Assembly: GCF_031877795.1 (NCBI RefSeq)
Contig: NC_133939.1
Coordinates: 4,197,698 to 4,261,697 of the forward strand
DNA: 64,000 bases
DNA from: Strix aluco
Lineage: Eukaryota; Chordata; Aves; Strigiformes; Strigidae
Direction of reading: 5' to 3'
Shown: positions 15,201-30,200 of the stretch, one piece after another
Layout of the letters: each line of letters begins with the position of its first letter
How positions within the stretch are numbered: the stretch's first letter is position 1
The notes under the pieces: generated by a model
The model's input: only the letters and a program-made list of their open reading frames with translations
Told to the model about the DNA's origin: nothing
Database searches by the model: none
Program-made: the position numbers and the translations under genes

Positions 15201-18200
15201 TGCTCCCAAAATAGCTCCCTCCTAAGACCTTGGTGTAGGGCATGTCTCTTACTATGTGCATATACAATACTCAGCACAATAGGGTCCCAATCTGCTGATG
15301 GTTATCAGCCTGCTCATTTCAGAAGCACATGTGGATATTAATTCAGAAGTGATTATTCACTGTTAATCAGGAGTCTAACTCCTGGAAATCCCAGAAAAAG
15401 GAAGAATAAAATAGACAGCAAAAATCTCACTTTTTGAAAGTCATGCAGAAGAGAAATAGCTAAAAGGACAGCATGAATTCCCAAATCTCAAATCCCAATT
15501 TAATTCCTCAACAATTAATCCATCCTCCCTGAGGACTGGCTGATTTCCACAGTCCCTGACCCTGCTTACTACCATTCAAGTCGAGGATGATCTAACTGCT
15601 CTCTGCTTGGACAGTTCGGAATTTGAGACACACATTACGTACCTCCTGCCAAAGCACCATAATCTGTGAAAAAAATCATATGGACTAAATGGTTCCAGGG
15701 AGCTGTCCAGGTAGAAGGGATGGCAGGATTCATCCTTTCTACCTCAAGAAAATTAAACAACTGGGGTTCTGAGGATCAGACCAGGCCCAAGAGTGAACAC
15801 TGCTTTGGCTTGTCCTGTGTTGTCATCAGACTCAAAGGGAAGTAAGCTGCCTGCTCATCTCAGTGGCGATCTACTGCTGATTCCTGGCACAGAACTAGGT
15901 TGTTACTTCTTACCGTTTAGTCTGGCTGCCTGGTTTATGGGAGACCCCTTTCCTCTTCATCAGCTTCTCCACTGTATTGGGGTGGATTATTGGTCTGACT
16001 GGGTGGCGTTTGTAAGTCCCAGGGTATTTTTTTTCCACTGCTTGTTCCCTCCTGAAACATTGGGGAAGAAAAAAAACCCAAACAGATCAGTTCTCTCTTC
16101 ATCCAACTGCAGCTCCTGCTGGACAGAAACACAGCTCTGCTGTGAGCACGCTGCGTGCCTGTTACTCAGCTCTGGCTGGGTGCAACACAACATGCTGTTC
16201 TGGGAAAGGACATAGTCATTTTCTAAATTCTCTCTGCAGAGATCAGGCAGTTGGAACAGGGCCCTGGTGCACAGTCCAGAAACAGCAGTGCTTTTCTCTT
16301 TACAAAGGGGCCAAAGGATGCCAACACCAAATGGGAAAGGTGCCTTTCTCCCAGTTAGTAAACACTGGGTAAAGATACGTGCACTGAGTGGTCTGCAGTA
16401 ATCTACTCTTAAGGGGCCTCTCTCTGCTTGTCAACTTTTTCCTTACCCTGGAAGTTTGTCAGGGGACACTAATCTACAATTACCACCACGCAGTTTAGAA
16501 ATGAAGCACTGGGTTTTTTTCCTTCTGTATGCATATTGCCACATGCATGGCATGCCATTATGCCCAGAGATACATACTTTATGAGCTCCTTCTCACGGAC
16601 CTCCAGCTGCAGCATAATAGCACTGAGCTCCATGTATAAGTTATTGGCTCGCTCCAGCTTCCTCTCATAGTGTTCACGGATATCCAATGCATGTCTGAAA
16701 AACAGAAGTGTTGTTATTCCACAGTCTAATGTCCACAGACCAAGAGAGGAGAATAAGGAAAAGTACAGGTGCTTTAGGAAAAGGCCTCTAAAAGTCAGCT
16801 GTATTGCGCTGAACCCGAGATAGAGCTTACAGTGAACGATGACTAAGAGCTTGATACAGCAATGAATCATGATACGATTTAGAAAGCATTTAATGGTGTT
16901 GGAAGAGTGTCAACACTTCTCACCAGAGAAGCTGCAAATGCCTCAAATGCATCCACAAGCCCTTTTGGCCAGGCCCTGATCACCCTGTTTGCACAGAGAA
17001 AGGGCTAAGTCAACTTCTAAAGAAACAAGGGAAGAAGCCATCCGTTTGTATTTCATAAAAAGCAATATGCCCCTACAGATACAAAAAAAAAGCAATATGC
17101 CCCAACAGTATAGTTGCAGAAGACATCTTGAACCACAGCTGAAAGATGTGACCATCAAAAGCTCCCTAGGGCTAGGGAAGACTGATCAACAACCAGGTTT
17201 CCTTTGGTATCTCAGGTTTGACATAGAACTGCTCCTTGCTGTTTTATGTTTCTCTATCATAACTGTATTTGCAAATTTGTATCAAAGAAGATAACACTTT
17301 CCTTTCTTAAATAAACATTCTGCTTTCATTTTTAAGTTGGTCTAATGTTCAAAATTGTGTTGATAGTGTGTTCACTCCCAGTGGGCTGGGAGCGTGTTCA
17401 CTTCTCTGGAAATAACTAATCTAAAGAAAGTATCAGGACAGAGAAAGCTCACAGCAAACTGCAAGATGCATTTTCCACTGAGATGGATGTACCTGCTTCA
17501 GTGCTGTTATCACATACATCAAAACTCAAGCAGAAATATTCCCTGGTAAACACACAAGGCTTTGACCCTCTAGCCTGGAACAAACCGTTCAGACTGCCCA
17601 GGAGCACGGACAGTCTCCACTGTTTCTCTCTCTGTCGCTTTCCCTGAGCCAAGCAGTGTTCAAGGCCTAGGGCATGCCTGTGGGAACTTCAGTTTCTGGA
17701 CTCACAAGGAATTTAGGCTGCCTGAATTTATACCACCAGGAATACTGAGTCCCCAGTAGAAGAGGAGCATGAAAACAGTCAGGGGCTGGAGCACATGCCC
17801 TGTGAAGAGAAGCTGAAGGAGCTGGACTCATACAGCTGGAGAAGAGAAGGCTGGATGGGAAAAGTGAGCAGTAAACATAAAAGACTGTTAACAGACCTCA
17901 GCTCTTCTCTTCGACGACGAATCAATTCTTCATCTAGCCGGTGGATACAAGTTCCTTCACTTTTAATTTTCTCAAAATGTTTCTTCACTTCTTCTCTCCA
18001 TTCAGCCTAGGGAAGCAACTCACTTTCAGGTATTTACAAAGGATTGGAATCCCTGGTTGCACCAAAGAAAAACTCTTGGGCAATATTCTTTGTGTGTGCA
18101 GAAATTTACAGGTTTGGGTTGAAAACATGTTTCTGTTAGCTGAATTATTTTGGGTAACAACATTGCAGCATGTTTAGTTTCAGCATTTTCAAATGGTATT

Positions 18201-21200
18201 TCCAATTTTGTGCTCCAATTACATCAAATAAAACATATCTGCATTTTCTAAAAAAATGTTTTTAAAACTTCCTAAAGGTCTTTTCATCCTAAGGCAACAT
18301 TTTCTTCCCTTTTGGCATTTAGAGTAAACAGAAAGGCTTATGATTTGGAAATCTATATTCATGACAGTGATGACTGTCACTAGGGTGATACTAACTGTAT
18401 TTGCCCCTTGAAGTCCTGGTTCTTGCAGCTGTAATAAACACACCTACTTCCTCACATACACCCCAACACTGTATAGATCCTCTATACTGGAGGCAAGGTT
18501 CCATTCTCATTCCCTCCTGGGGAGCAGACAATAGCTCACTGGGTAGGACTGAGAGGAATCTCTAAGAACATACTTTTAGATCTTCCCTGAAAGTCCCACA
18601 GTCCCTTTACTGCCCTGTAACAGCTCTTTGCCTCACTGGCTGCCCCACTCATCTTTACTATAGATGCAATGGTTCTGCTCCCAGCAGTCTCGTGGTCTCC
18701 AGTACAACAGGACTGGGAGAACAGCTGGAAGCAGAACAGCTGATGTCAGCAGTCCCAGGGAGAAGTGAACAAGACAACATTGAGTTTCTGACTAAAGTCA
18801 GCAGATGTCTCAGTTTGTGAAAGCTTGGGTAAAAGATTTTTAAATACCTATTAGCTTGTTTCTCCTCAGGAATAAAACTGAAATCATGGATCCGGACTTC
18901 TGCTGTACTCAATGCAACCTCCAAAATCAGATCCTTGGACCTAAACTCTAGTACTCATGGGCTACAGCCACTCTCCAGTTACCTGTGATTTGAAATAGGT
19001 TTCCTGAGGAGTAGCCAGTACGTCAGCAGATGCGATATCCAGGTGCATCAGTGTCTGCCGGAAGGAGGGACGATTCCGGGGCTTGCTCTGCCTGGAGCAA
19101 AACAGACAAATACCCAAGCATGAGATGAGGTTAACATTGCTAGCTTCTCCTACCCTTCTTAAAGGGTTTCTCATGAGAACATACTCTCTGAATCTTGTAG
19201 CTGACAGATTAGAGCAAAGGAGATTTTCTGGTTTTCTCTTTTGCTGAATATGAGTTTATTGTGCTAGAGTTGGTTTGTATTCAGTTTTTGGTTTGTGATG
19301 ATCTATTCTGAAGAAACAAAAAGAGATGAAAAACATTTAAAATAGGAAAATGTGATTACAAAGTGAAAGATGGGATACAAACTGAAACTGCTCCTAACTT
19401 GTTTGTCAAGAAGAAAGAGATCTCTGTTCATTATGCTGTTAATTTCTAACTTTTATAATGGGAATACACAATCTAGTAGAAATTATAATTTGCATTCAAC
19501 AAAATGGGGTGTCTATAAACACGAAACATATGTAAGTTGCCACACAGTATATGCCTGAGCCTACACGGTATTGTAACACACTGAACACCTCTAAGATCAC
19601 AATCAAGTACAAAACCATTTGTATCTTTGAGAAAAGAGACCAGCACTCAAGCTTCAGGAGTGACCCCACCAGACTTAGTGCATGGATTCAGTGCTCAGGA
19701 CAAGAAACAGCTTCTGCAGCCACCTCTCCCCTACAAACCACCCACTTCCACTAGGTGGGGATACAAGTGTGTGTACTTGCTGCCCAGAGCCGCACAAACT
19801 GCTCCTGCCTCTCGCAGCCTGGCGCAGCAGCAGCAGCACAGCCAGGCAGAGCACATCCCAGCACAGACACTGCAACAGCACGACCTACTGCAGAGCTCAG
19901 GGTCAGGGGGGTAAACAGCCACTTGAAAAGATCTATAGATGCTCTGGCCTGTTTTTCCCTTTGTGCCATGGAGAGGATGGCTGGGAAAACTCATGGAGTG
20001 GGAAAATGCCGGAAGACTATTTACACGCTGTGTCAAGATGCGATTACAAAGACAAAGCATTAACCCAAGACAAAGAATTTCAACTCTAATCTGGCAGGTG
20101 GAGGAAACTGAAAGCATTTTCCATATCTATATACCTATAAAATCCCGGTTTCACACAGAAAGCTCGAATTTCTTTGTCCAGCTCAAAAGCCAGGCGCTTA
20201 CAAGTGGTTTCAGAGTGAAAAATTATTTCCTTTCACTCTGGAGCCAGCCTCAAGAAATTTTACACCTATCTTCCTCCCAGCTCCTTTTCTCTTCACACAG
20301 AGCTACCTTTTATCACCTACTTTGCTACAACAAAGCAACCACCTCTGTGAAGGCTACTGAAGATGATCTTGCTGCCTGCTCCTGATTCACACTGGACAGG
20401 CAACTCATGGGTAACTGTCACCCTGCTGGGGCTCCCATCAAGCTCTACTCCCCCACTTCTCTCCTGCTCAAGTCCTTCCCCAACACTAGCCTGTCTCAAC
20501 ACTGTCTGACCACTCCCACCCCTGTCCCATCCACCCTGCAAACCAGGCAGGTTCTAAGTTCCAAATGTCCTTCTGGGGCCTGGGCCTGCTGCTATAAGGA
20601 AGCACAATTCAAAATGTAAAAACTTACTGCTCTTGTGACAAGTGTGAGGGCATTTAAGAGCCCTCTGCTTGGCACTCAACACTCCCACCCTGACTCTGGT
20701 TTCATTGGTTTTACTGGCAAGAGCTGGAAGCCAGCCCTAGGTCTGTGCAGTGTGAGGTTCAGGCTCTTACCAGGTCTGCTTCATGAGGATTTTGAAGCCA
20801 TCTGGGCAGGTGGAAGGGACAGGAAGGTGCAGGCTGTTACTGCCCACTCCCCAAATGATGGCCGAAGAGTCCACATCCTTGTAGGGAATCTCTCCAGTAA
20901 GCAGCTCCCACAAAACTACCCCAAACGACCTGATGAAGAAATAAACCAGGATAAAAGCTTCTGTGTGAAACATCCAGAGCTTGAAAAAAATACTGGCAAA
21001 ACAGGGAAATAGGTGTGTCTCGTCTGAAATTGCAAGTAGGTGCAACAGTGTTTACATACTAGTTTTTAACCAAGAGTAGCTATTTCACACACCACGTAAC
21101 TTCTTCCTCTGCGCCAGCCCTGGATTGAACACCAAACCACACTAGTTTTCACCCACCCTTTCCTATTTCTTTGTGAGATTTTAAAAATCCTGAAAGCACA

Positions 21201-24200
21201 TTTTCTGTATAGATTAAAGCTTATTCCTGTTAAATGAAAAGGAAAGTTAGCTTTTCTGAGATAGACTTTTGACTGTTCTTATTGGTAAGCACAGATCATC
21301 TACTGCTGGACAGACGGAACTCATAAGTTTCTTACAGAGACAACACAACAAAGGTTTTGTGGGGGTTTTTTAACATTTCATTTAACTTTTTTTCCCCGAG
21401 TTAGAAGCTCCCTCTGCTGTTATGTGTACTCCTAGGTAAGAGTTTCACAGGTTTCGGACTGAGTGCTACAACTACAGCAACATAAAAATTAAGAAACAAA
21501 TGCAACATGCGTAACTGTCAGTATCAAAATCATGTGCACTCTCATCTGGTATTTCTTTCGTGCTGAAGAAAGGAAGGCTAAAGAAAGAAAAAATTAAGAG
21601 AACTCTGACTGGAAAAGAACCTCCTATTTCAAGAACTGAAAGATATAGGTAAGAAAACTCGCTTTGCTTCTCTTCCTTAGTGAAATCATCAGTAAGGAGC
21701 AAAACTTTAATTTATAACAACAAACAGTTATTAGTCTTATTTACAATCTTCACCCAACAAAACACCAAGGAAATATCTAACCAGTCAATACAGAGGTAAA
21801 CAAAATGCTGCTGAGAACCAACGCCACTCTTACTGCACATTAACAACCAGGCTGCAACAGGTGAGGTACAACCATCTCAATTTCAAACCCAGACATATCA
21901 CCTTACGTGCATGCCCCATCCATCTGTGGGACACCAACACTGCCAAGCTTGCTGGCAAGTCAAACTAGGTGAAAAGTGAGAAGTGTGTTTCTGGCTTGTA
22001 CTAATATCAAGTTGTTTTTATTAAGTACAGAGGAACATCTAAGGGACAAACTGCCTGGGTCTGAACAACCATCAGTCAGGAAACAGAACTTCATGTGAAA
22101 AACGTTGCGCTTTCAAAGCCCATCGGCTTCAAACCAAAAGAAGCAGAATTTGACCATTTTTTCCCTCAAAATTTTTTTCTGTGGGCTGCAGGAAAGCAAG
22201 GATCCACATGGTTGGACAAACTACCAGGAAACCCCATCTGATTTCAGCTTTGTTATGATTAAGAACTGACAAAGGATTTTCAAGACTCCTGATAAGATTA
22301 GATTTTTTTTTTAGCATGCTGTTAAAGACGAGAGCATGCAGATGTATAAGCAGCTTAGGAACTGTTCTCATTTGTTGTTAGCATTCATGAACATTGCTTT
22401 TACTCATCTTGGGGGAGGAATGGATGTCAAGGAGGAGTTTGAGCAATGACCACTGCAGCAGACTCAAGAGGAACTTGCACCAAAGACAATTCTAGGTTTG
22501 CACCAAAGAGCAACACCTCTAAGTCACTGAGGAAAGGAGTAAAGGAGTGTCCACAGTCCTCTCAGCAGAGCTAGCAGCTGATTTTTACTGGACCTGATGC
22601 TCCACACAATATTCCTGACCCTAAGCCACTCTGAAGGTGGAAATCCAGCACCATTCCTCCTCACGAACCTGTGATTCAAAGGGAAAAGCTCAGAAGACAA
22701 ATGGCGAGTGTATTTTCTTTCCAAAACAACCCAAGAGTTTCTCCTAGAAGAGCTGGCTATGCATATGGCCTGCTACATCCACACAAAATGAACATGCAAA
22801 ACACTGTGGGCACAAGAAGAGCCGTATATTACAAGACCTTCCCTTTCCCTGCAGGAAATCTTGACTTAAAGTCATGACCCACCTCCAAGCTGAATCACCA
22901 CCAGCAGCAGGCTGCTGTCTGACTCCACTCGCACTCTGAACCACCCGTGGCTTTGACCTGCAGCTTCATGCTGCCTGAGGAAGGTGACAGCATTTAAAGC
23001 TGAAAAACTACAAGAAGGAAAATTCATCCTGGCTGTAAAGCAGGGAGAAGGGCATTTGTCCTGGCTACTGACATTTCATATGCAGAAATAACAAGGCAGG
23101 AACAGAGATGAGATTCCCTTCAAGACCCTGAAACCTGTGGAGAGGCATCCCAAAGGAGCTTCAAGGCTGAGTCCTCTCAACCATTTTTAACAGCACAGAA
23201 ATCCGAACCTTTCCTTGTGTTGCTTTGGACACAGGGGGTAGTAACAGGTGTTCAAAACTCTTACAATGTATCCTGGTTTCCCCCCTCTTGGATCCAGGGT
23301 TAGATTCACTGGACTATAATCCCGTGGCTGTACATGTAATGGTCAAGCCTAGTATGCAGAAAGAAGCAAAAGGTGCTCGGACCCTTCAAACTAGCAGAGT
23401 AGAGGCCTCCCTATAGCTCAGGCATGGCCCTGAAGAGGGTAGAAAGCAAGGAAAAATACCCTGGCTGCCAAAGTTGCTGAGGGGGCCCTGAGCACTAGGA
23501 ATAGAAGAAAGCTCTGGCCTGAATAATGACACAGGGAAGAAGAGTTGCATTTAATTACTGCAACACACAGATAGTCTGCAGTAAGTCTCATTAAATACCT
23601 TCAGATCTCAACACACAGCTTTTACACATGTATGTCATTTCTCCTTCCCTTATAGCCCATGGTTCAGTAACAAAGTTCAGGGCACTGGCAGATGGGAAAA
23701 GGAATAGTCCACCACAGAACAAACTAACCTCATGCCTAGAACGGGATAAGAGTGCTCAGTATGTAAAGTGTTGGGAAACCAAGTGGCTAAACAGAAGGTG
23801 AAGATACTTAAACATTAATACTACTCACCAGATATCCACCTTTTCAGAGACGGGCTCGTTGCGTATCACCTCTGGGGCCATCCAAGCCACAGTTCCCGCA
23901 AAAGACATTTTGGTACTTTTGTCACTGAGTTCTTTAGATGTACCAAAATCTGAAATTTTTACTGCATCTGTGTGTGTAACTAAAACACTGGAGGGGAAAA
24001 AAAAAAAAAAAGAAAGAAATCAGAATTCTGCAATTTTTCCTTGTACCACAACAGCTACTGGGAGTAAATCCCTTCTTAACACAAACAGCTGATGAGGCCA
24101 TGCTGTTCACAATTGTAGTACAAGTAAAAAAGATTATCCATCTTCACCAATGAAAGCACTCGCTTTCTTTGGGGTGGTTGCATTTTGTGTCTCAAATGTA

Positions 24201-27200
24201 TTTCTAAATACTACAAGTCAAAAATCAATCTCGATAAAATTGCAAATTAACAAGTCACTGAAGATTCACTGTGTCTGCGGACGTTTTAACGTTTTAGTAA
24301 AGCTGTACCTTAAACTGCACTGTAAACCATCTAAAAGTATTATCTTAACTCACTGTCACAGTCATGTCACAGGCTAAAGAAGTGATAAACATCTAGGGAA
24401 TAAGAATATAAGCAGCCAGATAGTTTTAGTCAGAAAGCAACAGAGAAATGAGAAAAACGCATTCCAGAAAACCAGGGAAATAACAAAATAACAAATAAGA
24501 AGGAAAAATAAAAAAACAGAAGGCAACAGAATATCTCACTTTCAAAAAGGACCAGACACCATCAAATCATTAGAAATATTTTCTGACTGCTATTTATCAT
24601 GTAAGATACTGGTAAAATTTTCAGTCTTGTTAAATTGCAGCACAGGAGGGGAGTGCCAACAAGCTTCATTAGTTCCACTCTCGTTAGTTTTGAGTCAACA
24701 TGGAAAAAAAAATAATGCTGCTTCTGACCCAACGTTAAACTATTCCTCAAGAAAAAAAAAAAGGGGGGCAGGGGGGGAATGTTTAAGTAACTAGAGACTC
24801 ACTTTGGTGACTTGAGGTCTCGATGGATGATTTTGTGAAGGTGCAGATAATTCATCCCACTTGCAATCCCCGTGGACCAATCCACAAGCAGCCGAGGGGT
24901 GACTTTCCGCCCTGCTCGCAGGACTTCGTAGAGCTGTCCATGTGCACAGTACTCCATGATAATACAGTAGCATGGGGCTTGAGTGCAAACTCCCCTGTCA
25001 AAGAAAACACACAGCTAGTGAGGAGCAGTAGAGTCTCAGAGCAACTCTCAAAGTGGCAATCAAGGGGCAGGAAAGTAACCTATTTATTCTGCCTGGGCAA
25101 GGCTCTGCTAACAGGTCTCTTTCCTGAACAGGAAAGGGAATGTTTCCTGCATGCTTTGGACAGAAGGAACCTCGTTTGGGACAGGGGTGGGTTTCCTTCA
25201 ACCTCCACACCTGCAGATTTGTGGGGTTCACAGCAAGTGTTTTGTAAGCCTGCGTGCAAAGTGCAGCACTGGGTGAGAATGGTGTCCATAGCTTTGCTTT
25301 CATAAGAATGTGTGACAATTTGAGAGGAAGGATGACCACCCATTTTGTCCTACAGACAGCTTAGTTCCTGGATTTTAAAAACTTGGCCAGGGTAAATAAG
25401 CAAATGGCTCTTCCCTGAATAAAGGTATATTTCTAACAAGTTTCACAACCTACTTGAACGCAATGATGTTAGGATGTTTGAGCTTCCGCAAGTGCTTGAT
25501 ATCCGTTTCGTTCTGATCTCTCACTTTCTTGATGGCCACCTCCTCCGCCCGGAATTTGCCCAGGAAGACAGCTCCCTGCGCACCGCTGCCCAGCCACTGC
25601 AGCTCCGAGATCTCCTCGAACGGGACCTCCCAGGTATCTAGGCACAGGTAAGCCAAGGGGATAACGTAAAAGATCAAGACCACAAAAAAGTTCTCCTCTA
25701 AGATCACACCAGGACAGCACCTGCCATCTGCCTTACTACATCTCAAAGCGGACTTTTCTAGAGGTAGGAGATGGCATCTTCTTCCGGTACAGGCACAGCT
25801 GAGGCACACACATGCTCAGCCCCAGTATCCCTTTCCTCCAGCTTCTCTCTCCCATCACAGCCTGTTCCTTCCCATCCTCCCAGCTGTTCTTTCAACAGAG
25901 CTCATCACCACTGCTAATCACTCGAGTGAGCTGCTTCGGCTTCACAGTTGCTTCACAGGCAGCAGTTTAAGATACCAGGGACACTGGACTGGCAATTTAG
26001 GAAGGAGGTCCTCTACTCCAAAACTGATCAGTGATGGTATCTCTCAAAGCACATGACTCCATTGAAAAGCATAGATGAGAAGAAACATTTAACATTGACA
26101 ACTGACAAAAAAAAAAAAAAAAAGAAATTTTGATGATTTTTCTCCCTGAAACAGGGCAAAAATAGGAAATAAAAGGGAAAGTCGGGGGTGGCAGGTTGTA
26201 AAATGCAGACCAGCAGCCACCCAACACAAAGCACATTAGCTACCACCACCAGGCACAGAAACAGGTCTTTTCCATGACAACGTTGTGTATATCAGTGTCA
26301 AATAGGCAAAAAAAATCTTAAGAGATTCCTCCTCATCTGCATGCATCTTGTAGGGATACTGCCAGAGTGGTCTAGTAGCACTGTATAAACTGTTTCAAGA
26401 CAGTTATACCCATGAGAACAGAAAGCTTTGTTATTTGTGAGTCACCTTGAAATTGCCTTAACAACCCACAAACAGCAAGATGAAAGGCAGGCAATAATTT
26501 TTTACTGTAACTCAATAAATTTACAAGTTTAGAGAACAAATTATTTAGCAGCAAAACCAACAAGTAACCCACCGATTTCTGAAATAAAGTCGCACCTGTA
26601 CAGATCCCTATTTCAGATCACTACAAAGACGTGTCTTCTTTCATCCAGTCTCCAAGCCATTGGGGTGTTCCCAGGCCTGCAACTGGGATTATGCAAAAGT
26701 GTTCATTTTAGATATTGTCGCCACTGATGGGAAATTTATACACCCAAACTGTCTCTGGATTGATCCTGATTCAAATCTTTCCCTTAAATCATCCCTGCTG
26801 GACATCTCCTGCCGAACGCCTGCTCTCCATGCATGGACAAGGCAAGCCAGCTCCCATCTGGAGCCAGACCCCAGCGCTCATCCTGCTCACTGAACTAGAA
26901 AAAAAACACATTGTTAATCTACCGCAAAAATGTCCTTCGACTTGGCAGGGCAAAGTTCAGCTCTCAGCACATGTTTCTGTTTCAGACACAAGTCTGGTTT
27001 TCATACTGATATATATCCACTTGCAACCTGGTACAAAAATATTAAGACAAAGCATGCAGCTCTCAACTGAAATGCATAACTAAGCAACTCCAATAACTGT
27101 GGATTTGCCACAGATGATCCTGATCCTCAGTTTTCAAGAATGCTGTGACACTGTGAAGGTGATATTGCCTGCCAGCAAATGTATCCTTTGGTATTGAATG

Positions 27201-30200
27201 TCTGTCTGTGTAAGAACCTAACAGAAACTGATGCATGAAACATGCTGTGACCGCTATCTTGACCACAGGACATTCAAGTATTTTAAAATTATGAGCGTTC
27301 TTCTTCACCAAACAACTTCAGCATTTTTTTGTCACAATACTTTAACTGGTATTTAATTCTTTAGACATTTAGACATTAAAAGACAGTTCTTTAAATAAGG
27401 AAAACTAAAGAAAACAAGGAAATTCATAAATAAATTGAGAAGATCTGTATTTCTATTTAATTCACAAACGCATTGCTTCTGAAAGAAGGTGGCAAATACA
27501 GCTGATTTTTGTTTGTTGATAAACAGTAGTTTTATATGGCCAACACTGAAACTATTCTGTGGTACTGAAATAGCTGCTTCTTTACATGTGAGAAGACTGC
27601 CTTTCCTGTACAAGGCATGCAACATTGTCATTGATTTCCCTAAAGCACCCAAAGTTTGTGAGCAGTAACGGGTAACTATACTGCTATCACCTAGGAGCCC
27701 TGATTTGCTCTTAATATTACCTATTAACCTCCACAATGGCAAAGGCAGAGAGAGATTGTAAGCAAAGGAAGCAAAAGTTCATGCGCTTCCTCCTGCAAAA
27801 CCATCTCATTTTCATTTGGGAAGACATATCCTTTCCCATATCCCACTCGCACTCTGACCATCAAGGGCATGAGTCAGGGAAGAGGTTTCAGTGTAGCAAT
27901 GATCAGTGAAACATCCTACATCTCTGGGAATTTCAAGAACAAAGAGCCAAACCTTATGTAACGTTTAATGCAACAATAAGACAAAAATAAAAACAAACAC
28001 CTTTCACTGTACAGAAGCACGTTATTACATTTCAAGACAGCCATCATCAACAATTTGTTTGGCTCCCATAACATATCAAGCACTGAAAATCTTCGCGAAG
28101 GAAGTGATGCTGGCGGAGAAAAGCACTGGACTACGTTCAATGGAAAGCCAGGATTTGTTAGCATTAGTGGTGCAAACCCATAATTTCTACCACAACCCAA
28201 ATCCACCGATTAAAAAGTACATCTAAGTTACTCTGTGTACCTGCTCCCTGCAGCTCCCTGGGACCACCCTTAAGGACAACAGGCTGACAAGGGTCAGTAT
28301 TACAAAGTCAACCTTCTCAGTTCTGCAGAGGGGCAATGGGCAAGGCTGGAAAAGAGAGGACTCGACGCACTGCCAGCTGAATACAGCTGAAAGTTGAGAA
28401 CTTGCACATCAACCAAACAGCAGGTTATAGAGCTCTCCCCGCTGCCTGTATAGACCCATCCTGAACACCCCACAAAACCCTGAATTACGGCTGTCCCAGC
28501 TACGGCACATCTACACAACAGGTACAATGAGAAACGCACCATGCAAGAGGTGATGCAGAGACCTCTGTCATCTCAATCAACTGCTTGAAACAGAAAAGGA
28601 CTTGCATAAACCAGCTGCAAGAACTTGGATGCATGACTGTGATGACTAACCATAGTTAAGTCAAAGTGCCTGTCCAGAAGAGAAACACCTCAGATGATCA
28701 GCAGGGTGGCTAGGAAACGCATCTGGACATGCTAAGCAAGACTCGACTGTACTGCCAGCCTTCTTTAAAAAGTCCATTAACATTGCTTGGCTAAACATCC
28801 TTTGAGGTTGCTCAGACTTCAGGGCTTGCTACTGCTCTCCTAGCACTACCCCCACCTCCAGCAGAAGAGAGACACGGATATCTAGTACCAGGATGGAGCA
28901 GTTTTTATTCCAGACTCTTCTGGGCCTAAGGAAACCTGTGGGATCCTTCCCCTAAATAAATTAAAGTGTAATAGCAGCAGGAATTACGCAAGAGCTTGCG
29001 TTTCTAAGGTGATTAAGAACCATTTGAGTAGAATGATGGGAATCTGTTTCCCATGGGGAAGAAATGCAGGAGCAGCCTGAGCCATTGAGTCAATCTATTT
29101 GAAGCAAATTTTTGCCGTTCGCCAGCGCTGGCTGCTCGCCAGCATTGGCGTTATGACAAGAAGCATCTCTGGTTTACAAAAAAACCCCACGAACACGAGC
29201 ACGCTTCATAAAGCACCTTGCTCTCCAGGTTTACACAAAAATGCACACAATGACAGTAAACGTGTAACTTGTGAAAAGGAAGGTGAAAGCAACTCCTGAA
29301 GACAGGTTCTTAATCCAAAGGAAATGGCTCAGAACTCCACTGAGTCTGTAGAAAACACAAACAAGTCTTAATATAAAGTGCTAGAGTCCCAACAAATCCA
29401 AATTAAATAACTGGTAGACACAAATTAAAGAACTAAGTATATCTCCCTGAAAGCATTCACCAACAGCCTTTAGAAATCAGAGTAAACAACTGGAAAAACA
29501 GAGTCAGGCGTTACTTTATGGGTCAAACTCAAAATACTTAAACCTCAGATAATCAACTGGCAGACCATGAGCAACACATCAGCAATGGCTCCCTGCAGGA
29601 ATGATTATTCACCAAGCAGGTAGAGCATTTAATTGCAGCAATTGGCATTGCTTAGTCAACCAGCAGACCACCCTGCAGCAACTTCCAGCTGACCAAAGCT
29701 CACCCAGCACGGGTCCTCAAGGGAAGCACAGAAGCACACTCCTCTTGATGACCATCTCAGACGTTGAGAAGGAAACTCAATGAATAATTTCAATAACAAG
29801 ATAATGTGGAATCATGTAAAAGTTGTTCCTATCTTTTCCCCCTCATTCACCAACTGATGAGCCAAGCCTTCACAGGCAATACGGACTCAAGTATCATACA
29901 TTTGCAAAGGGCATGAAACCTATTTATATTTTACTACTTGAAACCACAACACAACACTACCACCATGTCCTAGAGTTTGGGCCTGCAGGAGATCCAAACC
30001 AGGCAAGCAGGGACACTGGTGAGCAGCAAAAAGTACCAGGAAGCATCTGCAGGTAACATGAAGTCCCCCATGGCTCCAGGTCCAAACTGGACTCCTACCC
30101 CAGTTGTTGATGCAGCCCAACACAAAGGATTGTTCCTGGATAAGGCTTAAAGTAGCTGTTTCATGAAGATGGGGAAAAAAAATCATCTACATAGATCTGT

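Larger units (their letters stand above)
16695..17896 (-). other. MAP3K13 intron between exons 7 and 8
   Basis: A 1.2-kb intron. It holds a short imperfect tandem duplication at 17056-17110 and a CR1 fragment at 17770-17865, only about 30 bp beyond the exon 7 donor. Confidence 0.9.

Noticed and set aside
19620-20120. Several overlapping open frames on both strands around a CAG run
   Set aside because: They lie inside a MAP3K13 intron and none is flanked by splice sites in a consistent phase; shadows of local composition.
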